Positions 1 to 11,159 are shown, numbered from the stretch's first letter. The stretch is DNA of 64,000 nucleotides from Sialis fuliginosa (GCA_961205875.1 OY540815.1:24365638-24429637), one strand, 5' to 3'. The notes: generated by a model not told the origin, from the letters alone. Numbers and translations: made by a program.

Positions 1-74
1 ACAAGAATGTAATTTCACAAACAATTATAATTAATATTGAAAAAATATCTTATTAAGAGTTAACACGTACTCAC

Positions 75-189
75 GGAATAATTCCATCATCAGCGTCAAC
101 ACGTTGTGTATCTCTCTGTCCTGGTCTAAGAAGTGCCAGTAACTACCACAAACCACGGAGCAGTATATCAAGTAGATATAGTAACACAT
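75..189 (-). CDS. Unidentified internal exon of a membrane-type protein
   Basis: On the minus strand a strong acceptor (TTATTTTTTGCAG) and a consensus donor (GTGAGTACG at 74-66) bound 115 bases, 38 codons plus one. The peptide begins MCYYIYLIYCSVVCG, a hydrophobic helix, then a charged stretch WHFLDQDREIHN and VLTLMMELF. GC content is above the flanks. It could be another chemoreceptor exon, but no diagnostic motif is present. The gene would continue leftward out of the window. Confidence 0.4.
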
Positions 190-246
190 CTGCAAAAAAT
201 AAATGCGATTATAAAAAAAAATCATAAAAGTAATTTTTAAGACATA

Positions 247-700
247 TAAGGTACTGGCACCAGACTTGGATATGACCCCAGTAATGGTTATTTTTAAATT
301 AAATATACTGAATATTAATCTATATACATTTAACTGTCTTACAGCGTGATTTGATGACATGAGGCCAATAGGTGTCAAAATGGTGGACATTTCTACTAAT
401 TATTAGTATAATTTATTTATTAATTATTATATTATCATAGCAACTGCTTCACATTGTTTCAAATTTGACGATTCTTTCGTTTATATCTTTTTTGTCGTAG
501 TACTTATCATTAGCAAGTGTCCATTACTGCGTGCTCATTACTGGTTTTACTATATCCATTGCTGGAGAAAAAACATAAAACAAAATAAAAGGCTATAATT
601 TAAAAAACAAACTATATTTGCGGACTTTGGTAGTTAAATTCAAAAATACAAAAACAGTAAACCTTGCTCTTATAGCGGCCATAACTGGTGCCTGTACCTA
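247..700 (+). mobile_element. Family A MITE
   Basis: Starts TA-AGGTACTGGCACCAG at 249 and ends near CCTGTACCTA at 700. The interior carries the family hallmarks: CTGTCTTACAGCGTG, CCAATAGGTGTC, AAATGGTGGACATTT and TTATAGCGGCCATAACTGG. No protein of its own; open frames across it are incidental. Confidence 0.85.
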
Positions 701-1080
701 ATACACTGCATATGGAGTGTTTCTAGATTACCCTATAGTTCAATTTTAAATGGTGTCTCAAAGGAGGGTCCCGTTTTTGATTAATGATAACTGCTGAAAT
801 TTTTTTAAGTACATTATTTTTCAGAAGAAAAATTCTCTACAAAAGTGTCTTCCAAGACATGGCCCTCAATTCAACGTATCTCCCACAACTAAACTATTGT
901 TTTTATATAAATAAGTTAAATATTAATTTTGCGGGAAATTTAAAAGAAGCACTTTTCGAGAGTAAATGTCAGATTATTCATTTTAACTCTTTTCAACGCT
1001 ATTTTGATTTTTTCAATAACTGCATCTAGTATTTGAAAATGACAGCTGATTTTTATATCACCGTCCTGTAATATATTCAT

Positions 1081-1401
1081 GAGCGCCGGGAGGGGGGTGC
1101 AAGGAGGTGCACTTGCACCCCCCTGGCAAATGAAATTATTAAGAAATACAATTGTAATTTTAAAATGTAATACATTTGCACCCCCCTGGTAAAATGAAAA
1201 AAAATTTACTCCGTGAATAATAAGGTATAAATGTGAAAATATTAAACTGAGAACCTTTTAGTCGTCTCAGTTTTGAATTATACATATTTAAAAATTGAAG
1301 ACCTTTATTTTTTTTTTTTTTACTCATGTTAATATTCATAACAAAATTTTTTTTATATCTAGATGCACCCCCCTAGCAGAAATCCTGCCGGCGCCCATGT
1401 T
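1081..1401. mobile_element. GC-ended inverted-repeat MITE (family R)
   Basis: Left end GCGCCGGGAGGGGGGTGCA and inverted right end with GGGCGCCGGCAGG then AGGGGGGTGCA. A 10-bp direct repeat ATATATTCAT lies at 1071-1080 and again at 1402-1411. The internal motif TGCACCCCCCTGG occurs three times (about 1110, 1168, 1365). Superfamily uncertain. Confidence 0.65.
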
Positions 1402-1559
1402 ATATATTCATTATCAAAAATCAATAATTTTCAACACGAGTCATTTTTTCCATCAAACATTTTATTAAACCGATATCAATTTCCAGACATCCGAAGCAAT
1501 TTTAAATATTTCAAAGAATTTAATTAGAAAAAACCAATCAAGTATATTACACCGTGTGT

Positions 1560-1830
1560 ACTACACCGTGTTACAAAAACTGACCGGCCGATCGCCCAAG
1601 GCCACTTTATAATGACTTAATCAAGACGGCTCTGGCCACGTTTCCATGATGATGAGAAAGAAACAAGTGAAAAACCTTTGCCGCGCCGCCGCCCGCCGCC
1701 CGGATCGCTTTATAATATACACGGACAACCCACGGCAAAAAATCATATACATATACACTGTGTTTTGTGGCGAGATTGGATCACGTGACGTCATTAACCG
1801 ATCATCAGCTCTGATATCTGAAGATATGTA
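1560..1830. promoter_or_regulatory. GC-rich unique island with overlapping E-box and CRE
   Basis: A GC-rich block (CCGCGCCGCCGCCCGCC near 1680) in otherwise AT-rich DNA, followed by TTTATAATAT at about 1710 and a fused E-box/CRE: CACGTG at 1792-1797 overlapping TGACGTCA at 1796-1803. It is not part of any repeat seen in the window. The open frame 1646-1903 across it is not recognisable as a protein. Candidate promoter or enhancer only. Confidence 0.3.
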
Positions 1831-2129
1831 CTTACAATTAGTACTTATTGATACAGTATATTATAGAAAAGTATGTTTTCAAATATTTAACACACAAAAA
1901 TAAGGTCGTATACTTTTAACCGAACTATGTTTTTTTATGTAATTTGAGCACTAAATTTGACAATAAAAAAAGCTCGCCGACCCCATCAAAAATTTGCAAG
2001 AAAATAAAAAAAAGAAAATCAGACTTTTCACCGCAATTTTTTTTTCCTCGACATTTTTTATCTTTATACAGTGTATTCCAAGCTAATTAAGACATAGAAA
2101 ATTATACATGTGTTTTAACTACAAAAAAA

Positions 2130-2700
2130 CATCTGCCAAATAAATGCACAGTGCTTCCTCGTGGCAAATTCACCAAAGGTAGTTAATTATTGAACAATTT
2201 AAATAAAAACCGATAGTGTTTATATAAATTGCCTGGAATTGGTTAACCATTTAATTTTTATACAATTTTACTAAAAAATATTTGTTCGAAACTTTTCTTA
2301 AGACGCACCTGATTATAAAACAAATGAAGATTTTTTTAAAGCAAACTGAGATAAATATTTGTATGGGAATATTTTACAACAAACGTTGCAGATCTATATT
2401 AAGAGAAAAATTGAATGCTCTACAAAAAATATTTTATAAAATTTCACGTTCTTGAAATATATTGAAAAAGTAAATATTTTGGGATTTCACCCCCCCCCCC
2501 CCCCCCTTTACACAAGCCAGACCCAACCAACCAACCAAGTTTCATTAATATCGGTTCAGTGGTTCGTGAGTTATGCGTGTGACAAGGATTCAGGAGACAG
2601 ATGGACACACACTTGATCTGAAACAATTTTTTTGTTTCGTTTTAAAACGATCACAAAGCTTCTGGTATCTTCGATATTGCAAGAAAGCAAAACGAAGTTT
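2130..2700 (+). repeat. Dispersed repeat K/G, probable LINE or SINE tail
   Basis: The part at 2130-2290 matches 60410-60570 and 31660-31770; the part at 2540-2700 matches 51255-51475 and, inverted, 20690-20910. The shared end contains GGTTCAGTGGTTCGTGAG and GGTATCTTCGATATTGC, plus a GACAGA-rich run typical of non-LTR element tails. A C17 run sits at 2490-2506. Confidence 0.6.
2490..2506. repeat. C17 homopolymer (one of about 18 long poly-C/G runs)
   Basis: Other runs of nine or more: 4517-4530, 4589-4604, 5858-5868, 9893-9902, 14392-14403, 23469-23483, 24698-24707, 34922-34934, 35579-35597 (G19), 35756-35764, 37215-37226, 45463-45472, 47352-47364, 56812-56825 and 60287-60297. Confidence 0.9.
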
Positions 2701-3060
2701 TGAAATTGTGATGGTAAATTTTTTTGAAGCATTTGATAAAGATTGATATAGTAAGAGACCCTGCATGATTTTGTTTATGATAGTGGCCAATAAACAAGGT
2801 CCAGCTGCCTAATTTAGCCGCGGGATCTCGGCGGCACGTATTACTTCGAGTATAACAAACAGTTTTATGACGCATGTAAAAAAAAAACACCAATCATAAG
2901 TTGATTGAGTCAGCACCACCAATAACTTCATTAAAACCTTATATGCCATGCTTGTTTTATATAATTATATTGGAGACTCGACGCGGCTTCGGCCGCGGTT
3001 ATTTTCAAAAATATTATAAAATATCAATTGTATTTTTTTCTTAATATCTAAAATTTTCTT

Positions 3061-3759
3061 TGAAAAAGTAAAAACTCTTTATTTAATCAATTTAATTATC
3101 AAAGTCCGCAAATATAGTTTATTTTTTTAAATATAACCATTTATTTTGGTTATGTTTTTTCTCCAGTAATGGATAAAGTAAAACTAATAATGAGCACGCA
3201 GTGATGGACACTTGCTAATGATTACAAAATGATAAGTATTACGACACAGGAGATATAAAAGAAAGAATCGTCAAATTTGAAACAATGTAAAGCAGTTGCT
3301 ATGATAATATAATAATCCTTAATATATATAAAGCTCAACGTCTCTCTGTCTGTCTGTTAGTGCGCTTATCACTCGTGAACCACTTATCCTATTTACGTGG
3401 TTTCTTTTTTAATTCATAGGTACGTTCTCTGACCAGGTTATAGGCTATATTTTGTTACGTTAGGTAACATAACAACTAAGCAGTGACGATAAAAGTAAAT
3501 CAAATTATACTAATAATTAGTTTAAATGTCCACCATTTTGACACCTATTGGCCTCATGTGATGAAATCACGCTGTAAGACAGTTAAATGTATATAGATCA
3601 ATATTCAGAAATGGTAGTAATTAAAATATCAACAAATATGTCTATTTCAGTACATTTAAAAAATAGCCATTACTGGGGTCATATCCAAGACTAGTGTCAG
3701 TACTTTATTTCTAATTTTGCACAAATGGGGTATGATCCAAGACTGGTGCCAGTACCTTA
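3061..3759 (-). mobile_element. Family A MITE interrupted by a Helitron piece
   Basis: Minus-oriented copy ending at GGTGCCAGTACCT-TA (3757-3759). A Helitron 5' fragment interrupts it at 3316-3502. The terminal motif is present twice: a decayed version at about 3690-3709 and a good one at 3731-3759. The left terminus is missing. Confidence 0.8.
3316..3502 (+). mobile_element. Helitron 5' fragment nested in family A
   Basis: Begins A|TCCTTAATATATATAAAG and runs for about 190 bp matching the start of the 16463 Helitron, then returns to family A sequence. The 3' CTAG end is absent and about 11 bases of the host element are missing at the junction. Confidence 0.75.
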
Positions 3760-4134
3760 TATCTGTGCTGAAACTTTTACAAAAAACAACTCATAAAACA
3801 CGTTTAAAACAAGCGGCAACATTGTTTCCTGGCCGTATCTCTGTCAAGAATAGATCCTAGCATATAAATAATACCGACTGCTAGTGTCTTGAGATTTTAC
3901 GAGAGTTTTAACAAAGCATTTAACGCCCGGTATCTCTTTTCTGTTTTCAACGAAACCGTTATCTGGCAGTATTTCACCGTGGAACGGAATTAAACAGTCG
4001 CGCATTGTCTCAGGTAAGGTTGCCCCTACTTTGTTATCTAATCTAAACACGGTTTAAATGTTCCCGACCAATGAATTTCTGTGTACCTGTGTATTTACGG
4101 GAATTGTACAAAATGAACGAGTTTTTCCGAAAAC

Positions 4135-4505
4135 TTAATTTATATCGGTTTTTACTTCCATGTTCTGAAAGAAATGGAAGTATTGTAATACCATCGAAAA
4201 ATCGTGTCCGAGAAAATGACAAATTCTGATTGTACTAACTTCAAAACGTAAAGAAAAGTTAATTTATATCGGTTTTTACTTCCATGTTCTGAAAGAAATG
4301 GAAGTATTGTAATACCATCGAAAAATTGTGTCCGAGAAAATGACAGATTCTCATTGTACTAACTTCAAAACGTAAAGAAAAGTTAATTTCCGCATGGCGG
4401 CTGTGCGTGTGTAGAATTTTCTTTCGTTCACGATAACTACTGTAAAAATGCACCGATCTGAATTATTTTTGGAGAATATGTTTGTCTCGGTGAGTACTCC
4501 AGACC
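4135..4505. repeat. Tandem duplication within dispersed repeat S
   Basis: A 124-bp unit containing TTACTTCCATGTTCTGAAAG occurs twice head to tail (4135-4258, 4259-4382). The downstream stretch to about 4505, with CGGTGAGTACTCCAGAC, matches 42786-43010, where the unit is single. The ATGGAAGT motif also occurs inverted at about 20885-20912. Confidence 0.75.
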
Positions 4506-4516
4506 TAATAATAATA

Positions 4517-4800
4517 CCCCCCCCCCCCCCGGAAATATTCAACGTTCTTAAAATATATGAAATTATCATTACAATTTTTGTGATTATACCCCCCCCCCCC
4601 CCCCGTCAATGTTCTTAAAATATGCGAAATAATAATAATTTTGAATTGAATGACTTTTTTTTTGATCATATAGTTAACTGCACTTAGTTATATATGACTT
4701 AAAAAAAAAAAAAGGTCATTCGATTAAAAATTATAATAATAATTTCGCATATTTTGGGAGCCCCAAGCTTAACCCTCCCCCCGAAAATTTTTCTTACTAC
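4517..4800. repeat. Poly-C runs and short foldback
   Basis: C14 at 4517-4530 and C16 at 4589-4604 flank near-identical GTTCTTAAAATAT sequence. An inverted repeat follows, with arms at about 4616-4665 and 4695-4754 around TTCGCATATTTT. TACGCCACTG at 4797-4806 looks like the end of a short hAT-type element. Confidence 0.45.
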
Positions 4801-5039
4801 GCCACTGTTACCGTGTATTGTGTATGATAAAATAATATGACGCCCATTTTCAGTTTAAATTTTGACGTGCCGTTGATTGAGATTATTCTTATCGGAGTTA
4901 TCTGTCCGGAACCGATGCCAGATTGATTCTGATTTAAGATAGATTGACCGAGAGAGAGGCACGTGTAATTATTCATGTACCTTAATGGCTGAAAAAAACA
5001 GTGGCGCGGTAAAAAGGGATCTTATTATTCATTGCATTA

Positions 5040-5657
5040 CAGTAAAAGCTCCTTATTCGCGCTTCCTTCATTCGCGTTTTCACTATTCGCGGATTAAAAA
5101 AATGCGACCCAATTCCTATATTCGCGGCTAAAGATTTCTTTATTCGCGGATCTAATCAGTACATACATAATAATAAAAAGGATTCCATTAGGTATCCAAC
5201 CCAATATCCTTTGTAAACGCCGTCAAATGGACTAATAAACAAGTAAAATAGACCTTATTACAACTTTGCCTAAAGTATGTTGTTAAGGATGTATTTCAAA
5301 ATGCTACCAAATATATGAAAATTGGTTGGAATGTTCCCAATAGCATTCTTATGCAATAGACAAAATATTAAATCTATTCACTTAGCCCTTTAGGAAATAT
5401 ATTGATTTAAATTTAACATGTGTTCTTATGGGAAACTGATATTTTTCGGCATTTTTTAGGTAAAACACATTGATAAAAAGCTACAGATTTTCTAATTTTT
5501 GGAGGGAGTGATTTTTTTATATTGTATTTGTTTATTTATTTTGTCACCTAGGAACGTATCCCCTATAATCCCATATAAATTACCATTCCGTATTCACGGT
5601 TTCTGTATTCGCGGCATATTTATTGAACATATACCCCGCGAATAAAGAGTTTCACTG
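5040..5657. mobile_element. pogo/Tigger-like non-autonomous DNA transposon
   Basis: TA-flanked element of 618 bp: left CAGTAAAAGCTCCTTATTCG, right CGAATAAAGAGTTTCACTG followed by TA. ATTCGCGG is repeated subterminally at both ends. CAGT termini at TA targets and TATTCGCG-type repeats are typical of pogo/Tigger relatives. No transposase frame remains. Confidence 0.75.
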
Positions 5658-5740
5658 TATTTATTTCTAAGATACTAACTGTTATCTGCGACTTCATTCG
5701 GTTAAATAGGAACTGTCAGACATAAAACCCATGAAGAAGA

Positions 5741-6120
5741 AGAAGAAGATTAGATAATACAGATTTCTGTACAAATGTCACACACCCATTTTTTTAATCT
5801 AATAAATTTTCGGGATAAAAAGTAACTTTTGTTCTTACTCAAGATCAGTGGTGTAGCGGGGGGGGGGGTCTATCATTCCCCGGGCGCCACTCACAGAGGG
5901 GCACCAAATGGTCCCCAAGACGATGATATTCAATATATTATATTACTTTATGTTTTTCGGGAGCGCCAAAAAGGTATCGTACCCCGGACGCCAATTATGC
6001 TCGCTACGGCACTGCTCAAGATGCAAGCTATCTCCTTGCCAAATTTCATCAAGATCGGTACAGCGGTTTAGCCGTAAAAAGGTAAAAGACAGACAGACAC
6101 ACTTTTGCTTATGAACAGGA
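5741..6120 (+). repeat. Dispersed repeat L (non-LTR-type tail), interrupted
   Basis: Contains GATGCAAGCTATCTCC, CCAAATTTCATCAAGATCGG and a GACAGACAGACAC tail, a sequence type widespread in insect genomes as a LINE/SINE 3' end. Matching copies lie at 40258-40430 and 43660-43760. It is split by the hAT-like element at 5846-6014. Confidence 0.65.
5846..6014. mobile_element. hAT-like MITE with perfect 8-bp target duplication
   Basis: 169 bp bounded by CAGTGGTGTAGCGGG and CGCTACGGCACTG, with CTCAAGAT at both 5838-5845 and 6015-6022. CAGTG ends and an 8-bp duplication are diagnostic of hAT elements. The intact duplication indicates recent insertion. The open frame 5829-6071 spans the junction and is not a gene. 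Confidence 0.85.
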
Positions 6121-7021
6121 AATTTTACATATATATATGAATATCAAAACTTAGGCATCTATAACTGTTAATAAATAGTAAATGTAATAAAAATTTATAA
6201 TTGAAAAAGTACATGTGTACGCCACTGTAAAGAATGTACCATTTGTTAAGTATGACAGCATTAAAAAGTTTTTTGATGCTTCAATAATGTGGATACGAAA
6301 CTAGAAGAATGCGAACAAAAATATCCATTACACTACCAAAATAATAATAAATTGGTATATTTTTTACATATATTTTGATTTGTATATTGGGTAATTTGCA
6401 TTATTCTTTTTTTTATTTGTTTTTTTGTAAAAGGTATTAAAATAATTAATTTTTGAATTAAATTTTTTCAATCACTCAAAAATCCAACAATAATATAATA
6501 GTTTTTAAAAAATTTGACAGAACCGTACTAAAGAAAATTGATATTTTTATCGTACGGCCATTCCCCTATTTACAAACACACACGGTGTAATTATTTTTTT
6601 TTTTAAATAATATAACTTTTTTCAATTTCTAAAATCCAATTTACTACGTTTCCATTTACCAATTATGCCAAAAGGCATTAAAAATGTATTTTATTTTTAA
6701 TAAATCAAGAATTTATGAACCAAGAAATAAAACCACGGGATAAACAGATTGAACTAGTTTCAAAAACTAATGAAGTTTTTTTTTTTTTTTAAATCATAAT
6801 AAAAATTCAAAGAAATATGTTTGGGAATATAATTACGATACAAAGGTGCAAACAGCGGGGTGCATTTCAAGGCCATTTTTTTTTAAATCGTAACTAAAAG
6901 TACAAAAAAATAATAATAAAGCAGTGTCGTGTTGAAAATTTTATACTTTTATTCTTCTCTGAAGCCAAATCAATAAAATATTATTTAATCGATCATGTCT
7001 AAAATTTAATATGTTATTTAT

Positions 7022-7597
7022 AATTTATTTATTTAATAATGGATAAAGTAAAGCCAGTAATGAGCACGCAGTGATGGACACTTTCTAATGATAAGTACTA
7101 CGACACAAAACATATAAAAGAATCATCAAATTTGAAACAATATAAAGTAGTTGCTATATATGATAATATAATAATTAATAAATAAACTATACCAATAATT
7201 AGTTTAAATGTCCACCATTTTGACACCTATTGACCTCATGTCATCAAATCACGCTGTAAGACAGTTAAATGTATATAAATTAATATTCAGAAATGGTAGT
7301 AATCAAATATCAACACATATTTCTAATTCAATACATTTAATTATAAAATTGCCATTACTGGAGTCATATCCAAGACTGGTGCCAGTAACTACCTATACAT
7401 CGTTTACCGGACAGACAGAGGTCTTATAAACTCATCCCCAAAATCGGATCACGCTGTAAGACAGTTAAATGTATATAGATTAATATTCAGAAATGGTAGT
7501 AATCAAACATCAACAAATATTTCTAATTCAATACATTTAAATAAAAAATTACCATTACTGGAGTCATATCCAAGACTGGTGCCAGTACCTTATATAA
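7022..7597 (-). mobile_element. Family A MITE with duplicated right end
   Basis: The copy runs to GGTGCCAGTAAC at about 7388; after a 50-bp spacer, ATCACGCTGTAAGACAG onward repeats (7448-7597) and ends with a better terminus GGTGCCAGTACCT-TA. The left end is missing. Confidence 0.75.
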
Positions 7598-8120
7598 ACT
7601 CATCCCCAAAATCGGTCCATAATCTACACCCTACTCATTTTTTTGTCCCTATGATGAACATTAGAAAGGAGAAAAATCCCCAGAATTGTCAACAGTTAAT
7701 TTTAAATTTAATCTGACGACTCCAAAAGAACAGGTTATAGGATCACACGTTGACGTTAAATACCACTGTACTTTACACCTTGTTTCCGATAAGGAATTTT
7801 AATGCCCTGATATGAGAACAAGCTCATGAGATGTCTCTGCCTCGTCATTAACGATAACTCTGACATGGGACTAAATATTTTTTTACATGATGTATCAAAA
7901 TAACTCAAGTGTGTAATACAGAGATTTTAATACGTTGTACAACATTGATTTAATTATTCTGTTTTTAAAGATACTGATTATATTACCTACGTGATACTTT
8001 TTACCTTCTAAAAAGTCCCCGCGGCTTCAGCAGTTATCATGAATCAGAAATACCAACTTTAGTACGAAAGATTCATTTTCCCATGTTACTAATAAAACAA
8101 GTAATTCAATCAATTTAAAA

Positions 8121-8493
8121 CAGGGTTTCGAACCGTTATTTTTTTCGTTTCGGTTTTCGTTCCGGTTCGAGTAAAAAAATATATTTCGGTTCGGTTCCGG
8201 TTTCGTTCCGCAAAAATTAACGGTTTTTTTTTCGATTTTCGGTTCAGTGATTAATTTTTAAAAAAATATTTGTATTAAAATTTTTGTCTACCATAATTTA
8301 GAACATTTTATGGTACTTGTATGATAGTCCGAACGACAATTGAAGTGGGAAATAAGATCATGTTAACGCGCGTATTTTAACATGTACTGAACCGTAAAAA
8401 CCGATATTTTTATTTCGGTTCTGTTCCGGTTTTCGTTCCGACAAAAAATAACGGTTTTTCCGGTTTTCGGTTCAGTTCCGGTTCGAAGCCCTT
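8121..8493. mobile_element. hAT-like MITE with GGTTCCGG-rich interior
   Basis: TIRs CAGGGTTTCGAACCG and CGGTTCGAAGCCCT. Flanking 8-mers are ATTTAAAA (8113-8120) and ATTTAATT (8494-8501), matching at 6 of 8. Both subterminal regions are arrays of CGGTTTTCGGTTC-like motifs, possible transposase-binding repeats. Confidence 0.75.
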
Positions 8494-8504
8494 ATTTAAT
8501 TACT

Positions 8505-9190
8505 AACGTCTGCAAATATAATTTTTTTTTTTTTTTTAATTATAGCCTTTTATTTTGTTTGTTTTTTCTCCAGTAATGGATAAAATAAAACCGCGGTAAT
8601 GGACACGTTCACGACTGACCAAAAACAGTGAACAACGAGCTTTGATTGGTTGATTCATAGAGTTTCTGGTGGAATGTACCAGAAATTTAAAGAATGCCAC
8701 TTTTTAAGCGTGTAAGGAAGTGAGAAAGAAGAAGTAACCAGAAAGAGATAGAAACTAGTGTTCTGGCAGAAACGCTCAACATGAAGTGAACATAAAAGTT
8801 CTAAAGTCACTAGTTTCTATCTCTTTCTAGTTACTTCTTTCTCACTTCCTTACGCGCTTAAAAAAATGACATTCTTTAAATTTCTGGTACATTCCACCAG
8901 AAATTCCATGAATCAACCAATCAAAGCTCGTTTTTCCGTTTTTTTGTCAGACAAAATGATAAGTACTACGACACAAAAGTTAAATTTGAAACAATATAAA
9001 ACAGATGCTATGATAATATAATAATTAATAAATAGATTACACTAATAATTACTTTAAATATCCACCATTTTGACACCCATTGTCCGATTGTCATCAAATT
9101 AAGCTGTTTTCAGTAATTGCAGTTGTAATCAAATATCAACAAATATTTCTAACTGTATTTAATTATTTGTTTTAAATTTCTCCCCCTCGT
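8505..9190 (-). mobile_element. Family A MITE carrying a foldback insertion
   Basis: Family A sequence (TATAGCCTTTTATTTTG, CCAGTAATGGATAAA) is interrupted at 8615 and resumes at 8951 with ACAAAATGATAAGTACTACG. The end near 9190 is decayed and lacks the terminal repeat. Confidence 0.7.
8615..8950. mobile_element. Foldback element (about 145-bp arms) nested in family A
   Basis: Left arm begins CTGACCAAAAACAG and the right arm ends TTTTTTTGTCAG; arms stay complementary through GAGCTTTGATTGGTTGATTC and GATAGAAACTAGTG, around a loop of about 45 bp (8762-8806). No coding frame. A transcript would form a long hairpin. Confidence 0.8.
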
Positions 9191-9587
9191 AAGTAAACTC
9201 CTTATACGCTACTGCATAGTATACAGTCTTTGTACAGATATAAATTGAGTCATGATCTTTCGTGATGTTTATGCTAATTACGTGGCGCGGTGTGCGGCTG
9301 CAGATGATGTTTGTATAATTAACAGATAATTGGAAATATCTCTTAGCTTGTTAGAAGGTGTTTGCCATCGTAACAACTTTAACACGTGTTTTTCTTAACA
9401 TACAAATGTTAATTAACTCTCAGGATTTTCTAACCACAATATCAACGTACCTGTAATTACTACCTGCGCTTGCAGCTTTTGTTATTTTATTTCAATATTA
9501 TCCTGTTGTTAACTATTTACGTACATATTGTAAAATAAAAAAAAATATTACCAAGTTAACTAAATACAAAAAAAGAAAACAATATTT

Positions 9588-9770
9588 GGATCTTGGCTTC
9601 TGGGTGTAAGCCGCGTCGATTTGGTCGTGTTATCGGCAAACGTTTCGTCACACATTGCAGTGGACATCTTCACGGCTTTTCTAAAAGTGCATTTTTAGAA
9701 GAGCCCTGACCAAATTGACGCGGCTTACACCCAGAAGCCAAGATCCATATCAAGATCACCGCAGAAACCC
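9588..9770. repeat. Inverted repeat with Penelope/hammerhead-like centre
   Basis: Arms 9588-9633 and 9708-9746 are inverted copies of CTTGGCTTCTGGGTGTAAGC...; a third copy lies at 10406-10470. Between them, on the minus strand at 9675-9639, GTGAAGA, a stem GTCCAC/GTGTGAC and GAAACG resemble the core of the hammerhead ribozymes known in Penelope-like retroelements. Class inferred from these patterns. Confidence 0.45.
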
Positions 9771-9809
9771 TGGGATTAAATTGGAAAAAACAACATTTTC
9801 TCAAAATAT

Positions 9810-10025
9810 GCGGTAAAAATCAATGATATTAAAATTTTATAGAAACATTTGGATTGAAGTTTTCTCTATATTTTCAATAAAATAAAATTTAACCCCCCCC
9901 CCTCTCTTTCACTCCTGAGATACTGAAAAAAAATCTTTTTTTCGAAAGATATAGTAAAAAAATCAATGATATTAAAATTTTATATAAATATTTGGATTGA
10001 AATTTTCTCAATATTTTCATTAAAA
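9810..10025. repeat. Short direct repeat pair
   Basis: AATCAATGATATTAAAATTT followed by a TTTGGATTGAA... stretch occurs at about 9818 and again at about 9960, roughly 140 bp apart, with a C10 run between. Local duplication; nothing coding. Confidence 0.5.
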
Positions 10026-10638
10026 AATACATAAATCATTTTATATTACACAAATATTAAACCCAGTGTGTATTTATTAAAGAATTCTAGATGTTAGAAT
10101 TGATAAGATCACGATTTCTAAAATAACTCTTACTAATTTTCTTTAATATAGAAATATTTTTCATAAATTGAGTTTACATTTACATTTATATCAAATAATC
10201 TCGTAGTATTTATTAATAACACTAATATTTATCAATGACATTGCCTCTAGGTCTATTATGATTCAACTAGTTCTAATAAATTATTATTAAATGTAAATTT
10301 ACTTTATATTGAATATTAATCATCTATAAAACAAATATACAAATTTAGTTTGTCCTTAAAAAAGGTGAATATCCAGTAAATAATATTATAATAATTTTTC
10401 TAGTCAAACACGACCAAACCGACGCGGCTTACACCCAGAAGCCAAGACCCATATCAAGATCACCGTGGAAGCCTCAAGACTTTTTAATAAAATTAAATAA
10501 ATAAAATTCAAAAAAAATTTATTTTATTTAAAATTTGAAGTAATTTCTTTCAGATTTTTTAATTTTCTTTGTGTGTTTTTTTTGACATTATTTTCGTGAA
10601 TTTTCAGAAAAATATAAAATATTTTTACAATGTATGTA

Positions 10639-11034
10639 CAGTCGCCTGCAGAACTCGTCTGGCACCCTAAATGCTAGAATCGCTTACAACAGATTCCAAA
10701 TTTAAAGACAAACATCATCGGTTATCTTTTTCTGTCAAGTTTAATATATTTAAATACTAAAATTCGGAATATCAAATATTTATTACCACAAAATTTACTT
10801 GTACAATTTTCAATAGATTACATAATAATTTAATTGCACAAATATATATGAGTACCTATGTATTATAAACGAAGAGTAGTTCTTTATCTAGCAAATGAAT
10901 TTCTAAATATCTGTCTTTGTTTGATACATGGAGAAATGATTTAAATATTATAATTGCACAAATGGGAGAAGCCTACTAAGTTTGTGATAAACGAAAATGA
11001 ATACAAACTGCAAGACCATTAATGCAGGCGACTG
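10639..11034 (+). mobile_element. Family E MITE, Tc1/mariner-type
   Basis: TA-flanked, with CAGTCGCCTGCA at one end and TGCAGGCGACTG at the other, 396 bp. A near-identical inverted copy lies at 38452-38847 and an end-less fragment at 37391-37632. CAGT ends at a TA target indicate Tc1/mariner mobilisation. Confidence 0.88.
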
Positions 11035-11159
11035 TACATATCTATGGCATAAAAAGAAACTTGCCGTATTTATAAAACTAATTATATTTTTATTTGAATA
11101 TAAATTATATTTTTAATTTTAATACTTCAAATAAATATTTATCTCATATCCGATAACAT

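Noticed and set aside
31-390. 119-codon minus-strand frame
   Set aside because: It fuses part of a family A element with the candidate exon 189-75 across an acceptor site; only the exon part is kept.
5829-6114. Overlapping 80- and 68-codon frames
   Set aside because: They cross from repeat L into the hAT MITE and out again.
7208-7429. 73-codon frame beginning [17 protein letters not shown]
   Set aside because: Pure family A sequence; the same translation appears in other copies, with stops.
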